DNA of 64,000 nucleotides, taken from contig PBEM01000006.1 of assembly GCA_002718415.1 (NCBI GenBank), forward strand, positions 208,350 to 272,349, read 5' to 3'. Origin of the DNA: Chloroflexota bacterium (lineage in GTDB: Bacteria; Chloroflexota; Dehalococcoidia; Lucifugimonadales; Lucifugimonadaceae). A model generated the notes under the pieces. That model was not told where the DNA came from. It ran no database searches and saw only the letters and a program-made list of their open reading frames with translations. Positions 1 through 10,373 of this stretch are shown in pieces; within the stretch, counting starts at the first letter, position 1, and each line of letters starts with the position of its first letter. The translations under genes were made by a program, and so were the position numbers.

Positions 1-405
1 TCCGATATTTTTTTTATTGAAATTTTTATACATTAAATGTGCAAGTATAAAAGGGGCTTTAAAATTTATGGCCATCATTTTATCCCATTCAGTGATTTCA
101 ATATTTTCAACAGTATCTTTATTAAATTTAGATGCATTATTAATTATGATGTCTAAACTACCATATTTTTTTTTAATAGAATCTACCATCATAAAGATTT
201 CATTACTATACTCTAGATTTGCTTTAATTGGATAAGCTGATCCACCGTTAGAATTTATAATTTCTACAGTCTCCAATGCTTCTTCTTCTGATTCATTATA
301 ATGAATAATGATTTTTGATCCTGTTTTGGCTAATGATATTGCTATGTGCTTACCAATTCTTTTTCCTGATCCTGTTACAAGAGTAACTTTATTTTTTGGA
401 TTCAA
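1..405 (-). CDS. Short-chain dehydrogenase/reductase (SDR), 3' part cut by window edge
   Basis: Minus-strand translation gives ...ILNPKNKVTLVTGSGKRIGKHIAISLAKTGSKIIIHYNESEEEALETVEIINSNGGSAYPIKANLEYS...GSLDIIINNASKFN..., with TGxGKxIG Rossmann and NNAS motifs. No ATG, likely TTG start at 405; absent from ORF track. Confidence 0.82.
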   Translation of the reverse strand, partial: MNPKNKVTLVTGSGKRIGKHIAISLAKTGSKIIIHYNESEEEALETVEIINSNGGSAYPIKANLEYSNEIFMMVDSIKKKYGSLDIIINNASKFNKDTVENIEITEWDKMMAINFKAPFILAHLMYKNFNKKNIG

Positions 406-424
406 TATATACTAACCCTTATAA

Positions 425-688
425 TCAACCACCTGATACTGCTGGAACAAAATGAACTTCAATATCTGGTTCTAGTTTTTGTCTTAACCCTTGTCTTGTA
501 GCAACGTAACCGACAACAGCAGATAATCCAGGCTTAATTTTTTCTTCTTCAACTAACTTATCTTTAATTCCAGGGAACATTTCATCTAATTTATCAATTA
601 ATTCACCCAAAGTATTAGCGGAAACTTCTACTTCAGATTTTCCTTCAGCTAATTTTCGAAGTTGAAATGGTATAAATACTCTTGCCAA
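425..688 (-). CDS. MoaD/ThiS-family sulfur carrier protein
   Basis: 87 aa beta-grasp-like sequence ending in the conserved C-terminal Gly-Gly (PAVSGG). Confidence 0.85.
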   Translation of the reverse strand: MARVFIPFQLRKLAEGKSEVEVSANTLGELIDKLDEMFPGIKDKLVEEEKIKPGLSAVVGYVATRQGLRQKLEPDIEVHFVPAVSGG

Positions 689-722
689 AATTCACCTTAG
701 ATTTTATGTTAATTTTTGATAT

Positions 723-2990
723 TTAATCACGTATAGCTTTTAATATTCTGCTAGGTTTGATTGGCTGTTCGAGAATTCTTTTATTTGTAGCATCTTTTAC
801 AGCATTAGACGCGGCTGCTATTGGAGGAGCTAATGTTACTTCTCCTACACCTCTGACCCCATAAGGATGATTAGGATTAGGCACTTCAACCATTATTGTT
901 TCTATCATAGGCATGTCTAAACAAGTAGGCATACGATAATCAAGAAAAGAATGATTTGCCATAGATCCATCTGGATGTAGATAATATTCTTCATTTAAAG
1001 CCCAACCTATACCTTGAACAACTCCACCTTGAATTTGTCCTTCTGCATAAGATGGATGGATTGCCTTTCCTACATCTTGAATAGCAGTATATCTAACCAC
1101 ATCAGTTTTTCCAGTTTCTGGATCAATTTCAAGATCGCAAATGTGCACGGCATATCCGTTTCCTCCAGCAGCCATGTTTACAGATGCTGTAGATGAGACT
1201 GGACCACCAGTGCTTTCTAATTTACCTGATAATTCTTTTATAGAAATTTTCAACTCTTGATCATTAGAAGTAAAAAATCCTTCATTAAAATCTATATCAT
1301 CTTCATTTAGTTCCCAAAGTATAGCTACTCGAGATTTAAGTTGATCAACCATAGATTGAGCTGCTAAATATGCAGCATAACCAGTTGCAAATGTTGTTCT
1401 AGATCCTCCAGTCATACCTGTATATCCAATTGAATCAGTATCAGGAATGGTTGGTTTTATATCTTCCGCAGATAATCCTAGAACTTCTGCAGCTTGCATA
1501 GCAATAGAAGCTCTCGTTCCACCAATATCAGCAGAACCTTCATTCATCATTACTGTTCCATCGTCAGTTAACATAAGATCACAGGTAGAAAGACCACCAC
1601 CATTCATCCAATACCCACAAGCTAAACCTCTTCCTCTTAATTTACCTTCTTTTGATTTTCCTATATCTGAATTCCAATGTTCTGATTTTTGAGCAGCTTG
1701 AAGAGATTCCTCAAAACCGATCTTTTCTAACAATACACCATCACCTCTTCGGGTGCCTTTTTTAGCTGCGTTATCTAAACGAAACTGAATTTTATCCCAT
1801 CCTTTTTGATCGCATATTTCATCAATTACTGTTTCTATAGCGAAGGCTGCTTGAGGAGATCCAGGAGCTCGATATGCAGCCGATTTAGGTTTATTTACGA
1901 CTATGTCATAACCATCTATTCTAGATGCAGGCATTTCATAACAAGCAAAGATACATATCGCTCCAGCATTTACTGCACTACCAGGGTATGCACCAGCTTC
2001 ATAACGAATAGTTGCATGAGCAGCTGTAATTTTTCCTTCGTTTGTTACACCCATTTTAACTCTGACTTTACCACCAGGGGCTGGACCCGTAGCTTGAAAA
2101 ACTGATGGGCGATCCATGACAATTTTCACAGGACGACCGTTGGATTTTTTTGAAAGAATTGCAGCTATTGGAGATAAATATACTTTTGTTTTGCCTCCAA
2201 ATCCACCTCCAATTTCACTATAATTTACCCTAACACTACTAGGGGGTAAACCGATAAATTTAGCTGTTTGATCTCTCACACCAAATGAACCTTGAGTACT
2301 AGACCAAACTGTAACCTTGTTGTCTTCATTCCAAATAGCTGTAGCATTGTGTGGTTCTATGTATCCTTGATGTACCATTTGTAGAGTAACTTCTTTATCT
2401 ACGATTAAATCTGCAGATTCGAATCCTTCTTCTACATTTCCAAATTCATGTCTAAAATGTGTAGCAATATTTGTATTTTTTACATCTTCTCCTAAGTGAT
2501 CTCCAATTAAATCATCTAATAAGATTGGAGCATTTTTTGCAACTGCATCATCTACATTGGTTACAGGTTGTAGTTTTTCATACTCAACTTTAATTTTTCT
2601 TACAGCTTCTTGAGCGGTATTTCTATCAATTGCAGCAACTGCGGCTATTACGTGCCCTTTATACATTACTTTATCTTTTGCCATAATATTAAAAAATTCT
2701 CTGTCTACATCATTCAAGCCGTTTCTAGTAGTGTCCCTACCAGGAGTAGCTAAATCATCGTGAGTCATTACAGCAATAACACCAGGAAATTTTTCCGCTG
2801 CAGAGGTGTCTATTGATTTAATTTTTGCATGAACTTCAGTGCTTCTTAAAACTTCCCCCCAGATTAGACCTGGAACTTTTACATCGGCACCGTATACAGC
2901 TCTACCTGTAACTTTATCTACTCCATCATGCCTTACTGGACGTGTACCAATTACTTTATAATTTGCTTTATTTTCAAATAATTCAACCAA
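723..2990 (-). CDS. Xanthine dehydrogenase-family molybdopterin-binding (large) subunit, paralog 1
   Basis: 755 aa; GTRPVRHDGVDKVTGRAVYGADV, IGGGFGGK, AYRAPGSPQAAFA, GVRGVGEV motifs. Confidence 0.93.
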   Translation of the reverse strand: MVELFENKANYKVIGTRPVRHDGVDKVTGRAVYGADVKVPGLIWGEVLRSTEVHAKIKSIDTSAAEKFPGVIAVMTHDDLATPGRDTTRNGLNDVDREFFNIMAKDKVMYKGHVIAAVAAIDRNTAQEAVRKIKVEYEKLQPVTNVDDAVAKNAPILLDDLIGDHLGEDVKNTNIATHFRHEFGNVEEGFESADLIVDKEVTLQMVHQGYIEPHNATAIWNEDNKVTVWSSTQGSFGVRDQTAKFIGLPPSSVRVNYSEIGGGFGGKTKVYLSPIAAILSKKSNGRPVKIVMDRPSVFQATGPAPGGKVRVKMGVTNEGKITAAHATIRYEAGAYPGSAVNAGAICIFACYEMPASRIDGYDIVVNKPKSAAYRAPGSPQAAFAIETVIDEICDQKGWDKIQFRLDNAAKKGTRRGDGVLLEKIGFEESLQAAQKSEHWNSDIGKSKEGKLRGRGLACGYWMNGGGLSTCDLMLTDDGTVMMNEGSADIGGTRASIAMQAAEVLGLSAEDIKPTIPDTDSIGYTGMTGGSRTTFATGYAAYLAAQSMVDQLKSRVAILWELNEDDIDFNEGFFTSNDQELKISIKELSGKLESTGGPVSSTASVNMAAGGNGYAVHICDLEIDPETGKTDVVRYTAIQDVGKAIHPSYAEGQIQGGVVQGIGWALNEEYYLHPDGSMANHSFLDYRMPTCLDMPMIETIMVEVPNPNHPYGVRGVGEVTLAPPIAAASNAVKDATNKRILEQPIKPSRILKAIRD

Positions 2991-3066
2991 TTTTTTGCCT
3001 TTCGCTAATTAGCTTGTATTAATATTATTCTTAAATAGTTAAGTAAGATTTAAAAATATCATATAT

Positions 3067-5358
3067 TTATTTTTTTGTTAGGGCCTTCACAATCTTTGCT
3101 GGATTCATAGGCAAGTCTGTAAATCTTATATCCAATGCATCTTTTAAAGCATTACCTATAGCTGCTAAAGGCGGGCAAATAGGAACTTCTCCGACCCCCC
3201 TAACACCATATGGGTGTAAAGGTGTTGGCACTTCGACAAGAATAGTTTCAATATTTGGTAAATCCAGAGATGTGGGCATTCTATAATCCAAGAAACTTGA
3301 ATTGACCATACCTCCTTCTTCCTTCATATAATATTCTTCATTTAAGGCCCAGCCAATACCTTGTGCTGACCCTCCTTGCATTTGTCCTTCTACATATGAA
3401 GGGTGAATAGCTTTACCTACATCTTGAACTGCAGTATATCTAATTACGTCAGTTTTGCCCGTAGATAAATCAATTTCAACATCAGCTATATGCATACCAA
3501 ATCCATCTCCTGCAGATTCTAAATCAACACTACCAACGGAATTGACAGGACCACAAAAATCATAAAGTTTTTCTGCTAATTCTTTAAACGAAATTGTCTT
3601 TTCAGGTTTTTCGTTTACCGTATCAGTTTTTACAGTAAAAACTCCAGAATCAAAACTTACGTCTTCTAGTTTACGATCAAAATATAAAGCTACTTGATTT
3701 TTTAGCTCTGAAACAAGATTATTTGCAGCTTTCCAAGCAGCAAATCCTGTAGCGTAAGTTGTTCTTGACCCTCCTGTTACGTCGGTATATCCAACAGAAT
3801 CAGTATCAACTATAGAAGGTCTAACATCTTCTGCAGGAATTCCTAAGACTTCTGCAGCCTGCATACTAATTGAGGACCTTGATCCCCCTATGTCTGTTGA
3901 ACCCTCAATTAAAGTTACAGTTCCATCTTTATTTACATTTAGATTCACTGAAGATTTCAGACCAATATTAAACCAATAACCATGCGAGATACCCCTACCT
4001 CTTACCTTACCTTCTTCAGGTTGTCCTATATCAGAATTCCAGTGTTCAGAATTTTTAGTAGCATTAATTACTTCTTTTGTTCCTATGACTGAAAACCTAA
4101 CACCGTCACCCCTTCTAGTACCTTGATCTGATGCGTTATTCATTCTGAATTCCATAGAATCCCATCCGGCTTTTTCACAAAGATCGTTGACTGCAGACTC
4201 CATAGCAAAAGCAACTTGAGGAGAGCCAGGTGCCCTATATGCAGCAACTTTTGGCTTATTTACAATTACGTCATATGTATCGATTCTAGTGTTCGGGATA
4301 TCATAAGGAGCATAAATACATTGTGCAGCAGGCCCAATCATCGAACCAGGATTACATCCTGCTTCAAACCATATTTTAGATTCAGCTGCAATTAACTTAC
4401 CGTTTTTATCAGCACCAATTTTTACCCAAACTTTTCCACCTGGAGTGGGACCTGTTGTTTCAAATACAGCTGTTCTTTCCATCACCATTTTAACTGGTCT
4501 TCCGGTTTTTTTTGAAAGTAAAGCTGCTATAGGTTCTAGGTAAACAGGAATTTTTCCTCCAAAACCACCACCAATTTCACATGGAGTAACTTTAATTCTA
4601 GAAACATCTAATTTTAGTAATCCTGAAAGGGCTGTTCTGGCTGTAAATGCACCTTGTGTACCAGTCCAAATTTTTACCCTATCTTCCTCATCCCAAAAAG
4701 CTGTAGCCATATGAGGTTCAATATATCCTTGATGGACCATTTGCATAGTATATGTATTTTCTTCAATAAATGCAGCTTCAGTGAAAGCTTTATCAACATC
4801 TCCAAAATCATGTTTTTCATGAGTTGCCATATTAGTATTTTTAACTTCTTCACCTAAGTCATCACCAACTAAAGTTTCTAATATTATAGTGGCATCTTTT
4901 TCTAAAGCTGAATCGACATCATTATGAGCTTCTAAAATCTCATATTCGACTTTAATTTTTGTAGCAGCTTGCTCTGCAGTGTACCTGTCAACGGCAGCAA
5001 TTGCAGCAACTGGATGACCTTTATATAAAGCTTTATCACCTGCCATTAGTTTATTACTAGTCCAACGTGGATTTTCATCACCTTCACCTAAATCTATCAT
5101 TTTATCTTCTGTTTCAGGCATATCTTTACTAGTAATTATGGCAAGGACACCATCTATTTTTTCTGCTACTGAAGTATCTATGGATTTAATCTTGGCATGA
5201 GCATGAGGGCTTCGTGCTAAAGCACCCCAAATTAATCCAGGAAGTTTAACATCTCCTGCATATATTGCTCTACCTGTTACCTTATCAAATCCATCATGTC
5301 TTACAGGTCTAGTACCAATAACTTTAAAATTAGATTGTTGCTTAAATGTTTGAACCAT
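3067..5358 (-). CDS. Xanthine dehydrogenase-family molybdopterin-binding (large) subunit, paralog 2
   Basis: 763 aa; same motif set (IGGGFGGK, AYRAPGSPQVAFA, GVRGVGEVPICPP). Confidence 0.93.
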   Translation of the reverse strand: MVQTFKQQSNFKVIGTRPVRHDGFDKVTGRAIYAGDVKLPGLIWGALARSPHAHAKIKSIDTSVAEKIDGVLAIITSKDMPETEDKMIDLGEGDENPRWTSNKLMAGDKALYKGHPVAAIAAVDRYTAEQAATKIKVEYEILEAHNDVDSALEKDATIILETLVGDDLGEEVKNTNMATHEKHDFGDVDKAFTEAAFIEENTYTMQMVHQGYIEPHMATAFWDEEDRVKIWTGTQGAFTARTALSGLLKLDVSRIKVTPCEIGGGFGGKIPVYLEPIAALLSKKTGRPVKMVMERTAVFETTGPTPGGKVWVKIGADKNGKLIAAESKIWFEAGCNPGSMIGPAAQCIYAPYDIPNTRIDTYDVIVNKPKVAAYRAPGSPQVAFAMESAVNDLCEKAGWDSMEFRMNNASDQGTRRGDGVRFSVIGTKEVINATKNSEHWNSDIGQPEEGKVRGRGISHGYWFNIGLKSSVNLNVNKDGTVTLIEGSTDIGGSRSSISMQAAEVLGIPAEDVRPSIVDTDSVGYTDVTGGSRTTYATGFAAWKAANNLVSELKNQVALYFDRKLEDVSFDSGVFTVKTDTVNEKPEKTISFKELAEKLYDFCGPVNSVGSVDLESAGDGFGMHIADVEIDLSTGKTDVIRYTAVQDVGKAIHPSYVEGQMQGGSAQGIGWALNEEYYMKEEGGMVNSSFLDYRMPTSLDLPNIETILVEVPTPLHPYGVRGVGEVPICPPLAAIGNALKDALDIRFTDLPMNPAKIVKALTKK

Positions 5359-5381
5359 TAAACTTCTCCCTTTTTTTAGAT

Positions 5382-5852
5382 TTAACTTTCTGAAGCTGCT
5401 TTTTGAACAGCTTTAACAATTTTGTCGTAACCTGTACATCTGCAAAGATTACCTGCTAACCAATGGCGAATTCTGTGTTCAGATGGATTCGGTTCGTTAT
5501 CCAATAATCCTTTAGCCGCAACCAAAAATCCTGGAGTACAAATTCCACATTGAAGAGCAGCCTCTTCAAGAAAAGCTTTTTGAAGAGGATGTAGTCCTTC
5601 AGATGTTGCCAAACCTTCAACTGTCTGTACGTCACATCCATCAATTTCCGCAGCAAGTACTAAACAAGAATCAACAATTCTTCCATCAATATTTACTGTA
5701 CATGCTCCGCAGTTACCATCTAAACAACCTTCTTTAGTTCCTGTAAGCCCCACTATTTCTCTTAGGGCATCTAGTAGACTCATGTAAGATGGAGCTAAAA
5801 ATTCATACGGTTGATTATTTATTTTAGTAGTTATATGTATATTTGTAGTCAT
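5382..5852 (-). CDS. (2Fe-2S)-binding small subunit of molybdenum hydroxylase
   Basis: 156 aa; GCLDGNCGACTV and CGICTPGF...NLCRCTGY iron-sulfur motifs. Confidence 0.95.
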   Translation of the reverse strand: MTTNIHITTKINNQPYEFLAPSYMSLLDALREIVGLTGTKEGCLDGNCGACTVNIDGRIVDSCLVLAAEIDGCDVQTVEGLATSEGLHPLQKAFLEEAALQCGICTPGFLVAAKGLLDNEPNPSEHRIRHWLAGNLCRCTGYDKIVKAVQKAASES

Positions 5853-5855
5853 TTC

Positions 5856-6725
5856 TTATCCTCTAGCTCGTTTTACGGATTCTTTTATCATCCTATTTGT
5901 TATAACTTCAATAAGGTGTTTTCTATGTTCAATTGTTCCTCGCATATCCGATATAGGTGAAGCTTCATCTTTTGCAATTGAAGCTGCTTCGGAAATAGAT
6001 GCATCATTGATCGGTTTACCTGCTAGGTAGTCAGATGCTTTTCTAGCTACAATTGGTGTTGGTCCTACTGAAGCAAGTGCAATATTTACAGATTCAAAAT
6101 TTTCTCCGGTATTGTCAATTACTACTGAAACTGCAACTGCAGCTACAGCAATATCCATTTCATTTCTAGGTATAAATCTTTCATAGGCTGCACCAGATCG
6201 TTTTGCTGGTTTAGGGACCGAAATACTTACTAATAATTCACCATTTTTAATGACGGTTTTACCTGGTCCAATGCAAAAATCTTCTACAGCAATTTTTCTT
6301 TCTCCATTAGGTCCAGCAATATTTGCTGTTGCTCCATATACAATTAAAGGACATATAGCGTCGCCAGAAGGGGCGGCATTACATAAATTACCACCTATTG
6401 CTGCTCTAGACTGAATTTGAATTCCTCCTATAATAAAAGCTCCATCTACAATGCCTGCGTAATGCTTTTTTACTTCTTCATTTTCATAAATTTGATAACA
6501 AGGAACTCCAGAACCTATTATCAAACCGTCATCTGAAGCTTCTAATTTCATAGCTTCAGGTATTTTTTTTACATCCACAACTGCTTCCAAATCCCATTTA
6601 TTTCCTCTAGCTTGTACTAGTAGATCGGTACCTCCGGCTAATGGCCTAGCTTTATCTCCATGTTTCTCAAGAACATTTACAGCTTCTTCAACAGTTTTAG
6701 GTGCGACATAATTAAAAGGGTGCAA
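5856..6725 (-). CDS. FAD-binding medium subunit of molybdenum hydroxylase
   Basis: 289 aa; RPLAGGTDLLVQ and AAIGGNLCNAAPSGD FAD-binding motifs. Confidence 0.93.
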   Translation of the reverse strand: MHPFNYVAPKTVEEAVNVLEKHGDKARPLAGGTDLLVQARGNKWDLEAVVDVKKIPEAMKLEASDDGLIIGSGVPCYQIYENEEVKKHYAGIVDGAFIIGGIQIQSRAAIGGNLCNAAPSGDAICPLIVYGATANIAGPNGERKIAVEDFCIGPGKTVIKNGELLVSISVPKPAKRSGAAYERFIPRNEMDIAVAAVAVSVVIDNTGENFESVNIALASVGPTPIVARKASDYLAGKPINDASISEAASIAKDEASPISDMRGTIEHRKHLIEVITNRMIKESVKRARG

Positions 6726-6880
6726 GAGTATTCTCCTTTTTTATATTTAAATTCTATGCTTCTAAAAAGACATAAAAATAATTTTAATAGTAAATTTATA
6801 TCTTTCATTGGTTAAGCTAACATAGTAAAAGTCAGTTTGCATCAATTTCACTTATGATTAGTAAATTTAATTTGAAGAAT

Positions 6881-8104
6881 TTACTTATTTTTTAAAAATT
6901 TTAATAACAAAGAACCTATAAATATAGCTGAAAAAATTATAAGTATCCCAGAAAGAATTAAAGTTTTTTGTGCCCCATAATTTTGAGCCAAAAACCCAGT
7001 AAAAATACCACCTAATGCTGCTGATCCCCATGCCCATTGTTGCATACTCATTGTTCTGCCTCTGAAGTTTTCTTCAACTAATGTTTGGACCATTGTTGTA
7101 TTAATTGTTCCTTTCCAAACAGAAGCCATTCCTATAAATGGAATTATCAATATAGCAAATGACAAATCATTAGTATTTGAAAATATTATGAGTAGAAAAC
7201 CAAATAAAATTGTTGAAAAAATTAAAAATATTAATTTATTAAAATATGCTCCTGAAAGACTTAATGCAAATGTTCCAAATAATCCTCCAAGGCCTAAAAA
7301 CAACAACAGCCTACTATATGTACTTGAATCTCCATAAAAAATTTCATCTGTAAAAACTGGTAGAAGAATCTCAAATGATGAACTAAATAAACCTACTACA
7401 ATACCTAAAATAATTATAAAAAGTATGTTTTTATTACTTCCAAGATATCTAAATCCTTCATAAAGACTTTGTATATAACTAATATCTTTTATCTGATTAG
7501 TTACATGTAAAGAGGAATCCATTTTATATAAAGTTATTACAGTAAAAATATAACTTAATGCAATCATATAAAATAAATATTCTAATCCCATTATTGAAAC
7601 AATAGGAGCAAAAATTAGTGGACCTAAAACAGCTGAACCACCAAAAATTATTGAATATAAAACTATTCCACCTGGTAGATCTTTTTTGGGAATTAACTTT
7701 GCAATCATAGCTGATCTTGCAGGTATATCAATAGCTAGAAAAGTTCCCGTGAAAATGGATAATAAAATAACATGCCAGGGTTCTATCCATTTTTGTTGGA
7801 TAAGAATTCCTGTTATTAATGTTACTAAAGCAAAAAGTAATCTTGTTGAACGAACAATTTGCAATCTATTATGTTTATCAGATATTATTCCTCCAAAAAG
7901 CGAAAATAGTAATATTGGAGCTAAATTTGCTGTTATTATTAAACCTAGCATTATCTCTGAATCCGTTAATGTTCTCATTAGCCAGAGTCTTCCGTATACT
8001 AATGACCACATTCCAATATTTGAAAATAATGCAGCTATCCAAAAAAATCTATATTCTTGGTACTTAAAACAGTGATATGCAGTTTTTGAGAAAAATGTAT
8101 TCAA
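6881..8104 (-). CDS. MFS transporter
   Basis: 407 aa polytopic protein; N-terminal FRFFWIAALFSNIGMW and GGIISDKHNR loop typical of MFS. Confidence 0.88.
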   Translation of the reverse strand: MNTFFSKTAYHCFKYQEYRFFWIAALFSNIGMWSLVYGRLWLMRTLTDSEIMLGLIITANLAPILLFSLFGGIISDKHNRLQIVRSTRLLFALVTLITGILIQQKWIEPWHVILLSIFTGTFLAIDIPARSAMIAKLIPKKDLPGGIVLYSIIFGGSAVLGPLIFAPIVSIMGLEYLFYMIALSYIFTVITLYKMDSSLHVTNQIKDISYIQSLYEGFRYLGSNKNILFIIILGIVVGLFSSSFEILLPVFTDEIFYGDSSTYSRLLLFLGLGGLFGTFALSLSGAYFNKLIFLIFSTILFGFLLIIFSNTNDLSFAILIIPFIGMASVWKGTINTTMVQTLVEENFRGRTMSMQQWAWGSAALGGIFTGFLAQNYGAQKTLILSGILIIFSAIFIGSLLLKFLKNK

Positions 8105-8113
8105 AAGATTTTT

Positions 8114-8461
8114 CTATTTTAAAGATGACAACTTATTACCACCAATTAAATGGCAATGTAAATGTTCTATTTCTTGTCCGGCGTCATTACCTTGATTGAT
8201 TACTAATCGATACCCTGAAGATGAAATCTTTAATTTTTTGGCTAATTGGCTTGCGGTATTTATCATTTGTCCTAATATTTCGTAATTTTTTAAATCAGAT
8301 AACTTTATAAGATGTTCTTTCGGAATTACAAGAATATGAGTTTTAGCAACAGGATTAATATCGTAGAAAGCATAAATACTATCATCTGAATATATTTTTT
8401 GGGAAGGAATTTCTTCAGAAACAATGGAACAAAATAGACAAGATTCATTAATTTTTTTCAT
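8114..8461 (-). CDS. HIT-family protein
   Basis: 115 aa; CLFCSIVSEEIPS N-terminus and HLHCHLIGG histidine triad. Confidence 0.93.
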   Translation of the reverse strand: MKKINESCLFCSIVSEEIPSQKIYSDDSIYAFYDINPVAKTHILVIPKEHLIKLSDLKNYEILGQMINTASQLAKKLKISSSGYRLVINQGNDAGQEIEHLHCHLIGGNKLSSLK

Positions 8462-8478
8462 GATAAATGTTATCTAAT

Positions 8479-8901
8479 TTACATAGGGAATTCTTTAAAT
8501 GTTACTGACCTTTGTCTGCTAGGCTGTTTTATTGTTTTCCACCAAAGGTTGTCATTATTTTCAAATTTTTTCTTTATTTCAGAATGTTCCTTATTATTTT
8601 GACTTCCTTTTACAAAGATATTAATAGAGTTGTTATTATTTTCAGAAATTGCTCTGAAATCATATCCAAAATCTACCGCTATCATATTTAACATCTTAAC
8701 AGAAGCACCTCTTGGTCTATATGTTTCTGTTTCCCATTCACTAATAGTTTGTTGTCTTACCCCTACTCTTTTTGCTAGATCTGTCTGAGACATATCTGCA
8801 TATACTCTGAGGGATTTTATTGTTGATGAGTTCCAAATAAAATTGGATGGAATGTTATTTAAAGTTGACATGAGGTATAGGTTACAAGAATTTAATATCA
8901 A
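8479..8901 (-). CDS. XRE-family HTH transcriptional regulator
   Basis: LRVYADMSQTDLAKRVGVRQQTISEWETETYRPRG helix-turn-helix; start codon uncertain (internal Met11 possible). Confidence 0.8.
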   Translation of the reverse strand: MILNSCNLYLMSTLNNIPSNFIWNSSTIKSLRVYADMSQTDLAKRVGVRQQTISEWETETYRPRGASVKMLNMIAVDFGYDFRAISENNNNSINIFVKGSQNNKEHSEIKKKFENNDNLWWKTIKQPSRQRSVTFKEFPM

Positions 8902-8954
8902 GAAACAATAACCATTTTTTACAAGATTAAACCATTTTAAAAAAATACAGGAGT

Positions 8955-10238
8955 TTATCTTAGTAATGAATAAATTTCTTCCTCATTGCATTTTGGACCT
9001 ATAATAGATAAAACCATACTTTTGGTGTTGATTATGTCATTGGAAATTTTTTTAATATCATTTAGAGAAACTGACTTTATTTTTTTTATAATTTCATCTG
9101 GAGTTTCTATATGATTTTTTAATAATTCTTGTGTTCCTAGATAGTTACTTATAGATCTACTATTTTCCATACGAAGCATCATTCTTCCTAAAGAAAGAGT
9201 TATAGAGTCATCTACTTCCTTTTGTGTAATGTCATGGCTTATTTTTGAAACTTCTGAAATTATAATTTTTATAGTTTCATATAATTTTTCAGGGGCTATT
9301 CCAGCTTCAATTGAAAATATTCCACAATCTGAAAAATATTGACAGGAACTATGAATATCATATGCAAGAGCTCTTTTTTCTCTGAGTTCAGTGAATAACC
9401 TACTGCTCATTGATTCACCAAGTATTACTGATAATAGAGATAATGCAAATCTATTTTTATTATGATAAGAAATTCCCTGAAAACCTAAAGAGATATTTGT
9501 TTGTTGAGTATCTCTTTTTTCATATATTATTTCGGGACCTTTAAAATTATTAATAAAAGGGAACATTTTTTGGATATTATTTTTTTGAAAATCTCGCATG
9601 TTTTTTTCGATTAAATCCACTACATCTTCATGAATAATATTCCCAGCGATTGATATTACTGTATTTGAAGATACGTATTGACTTTTTAAATATTCGAACA
9701 TTTCTTTTTTAGAAATTTTTGATACGCTTTCAACGGTCCCAGCTATATCTCTACCCATGGGCTGATTAGGCCAAATTTTCGATTCAAGATTCATTTGCAC
9801 TTTACTAGCAGGGGAATCTATTGAGGCTTTAATTTCCTCATATATGACTTTTTTCTCATTATCTATATCTTCATTCTTTAGTAAAGAATTTTGTATCATA
9901 TCTGCAATTACTTCTATACCTGATTTATAATGCAAAAAAGGCATTAAACTCCAATAGCCAGTTATTTCTCTATCAGTGAAAGCATTTATAATTCCTCCAA
10001 CATTTTCTATTTCCGAGGATATCTTTTTTGGGTCAGGACGATTTTTAGTTCCTTTAAATAATACGTGTTCAAAAAGATGTGAAGCTCCTGATAAAAATTC
10101 TTGCTCATATCTAGATCCAGCTCCAAATAAGAAATTTATGGAAACACCATTCGTGTTAGTGAGTTCATTTGATAAAATTCTTAATCCATTTGGGAGAACA
10201 GATTTTTTGTAATTTATAGGGATTAAGATATTAGTCAA
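8955..10238 (-). CDS. M16 family zinc peptidase
   Basis: 427 aa; HLFEHVLFKGT (HxxEH inverted zinc motif), typical mitochondrial-processing-peptidase-like layout. Confidence 0.93.
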   Translation of the reverse strand: MTNILIPINYKKSVLPNGLRILSNELTNTNGVSINFLFGAGSRYEQEFLSGASHLFEHVLFKGTKNRPDPKKISSEIENVGGIINAFTDREITGYWSLMPFLHYKSGIEVIADMIQNSLLKNEDIDNEKKVIYEEIKASIDSPASKVQMNLESKIWPNQPMGRDIAGTVESVSKISKKEMFEYLKSQYVSSNTVISIAGNIIHEDVVDLIEKNMRDFQKNNIQKMFPFINNFKGPEIIYEKRDTQQTNISLGFQGISYHNKNRFALSLLSVILGESMSSRLFTELREKRALAYDIHSSCQYFSDCGIFSIEAGIAPEKLYETIKIIISEVSKISHDITQKEVDDSITLSLGRMMLRMENSRSISNYLGTQELLKNHIETPDEIIKKIKSVSLNDIKKISNDIINTKSMVLSIIGPKCNEEEIYSLLR

Positions 10239-10373
10239 TTTTCACAATTTTTTATTTTAGTATCTATATTCAAATAAATTTTATACTCAAATAATCATTT
10301 TAATTGAATAAATAAATAGTTTTATAAGTAAAATTTATTCATAAGTTTCAGATTAGTATAAGTTTTTAAATTT

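Noticed and set aside
17-235. 72-aa plus-strand ORF
   Set aside because: Antisense to the clear SDR coding frame on the minus strand.
1014-2105. Plus-strand ORFs 1014-1196, 1447-1692 and 1806-2105
   Set aside because: Shadow ORFs opposite the well-supported molybdopterin-binding subunit.
723-5358. Possible aerobic CO dehydrogenase (CoxL form I)
   Set aside because: Neither large subunit shows the form I AYxCSFR active-site motif; both have AYRAPG, so a generic XDH-family assignment is safer.
7686-8075. Plus-strand ORFs 7686-8075 and 7819-8067
   Set aside because: Antisense to the MFS transporter; no independent motif.
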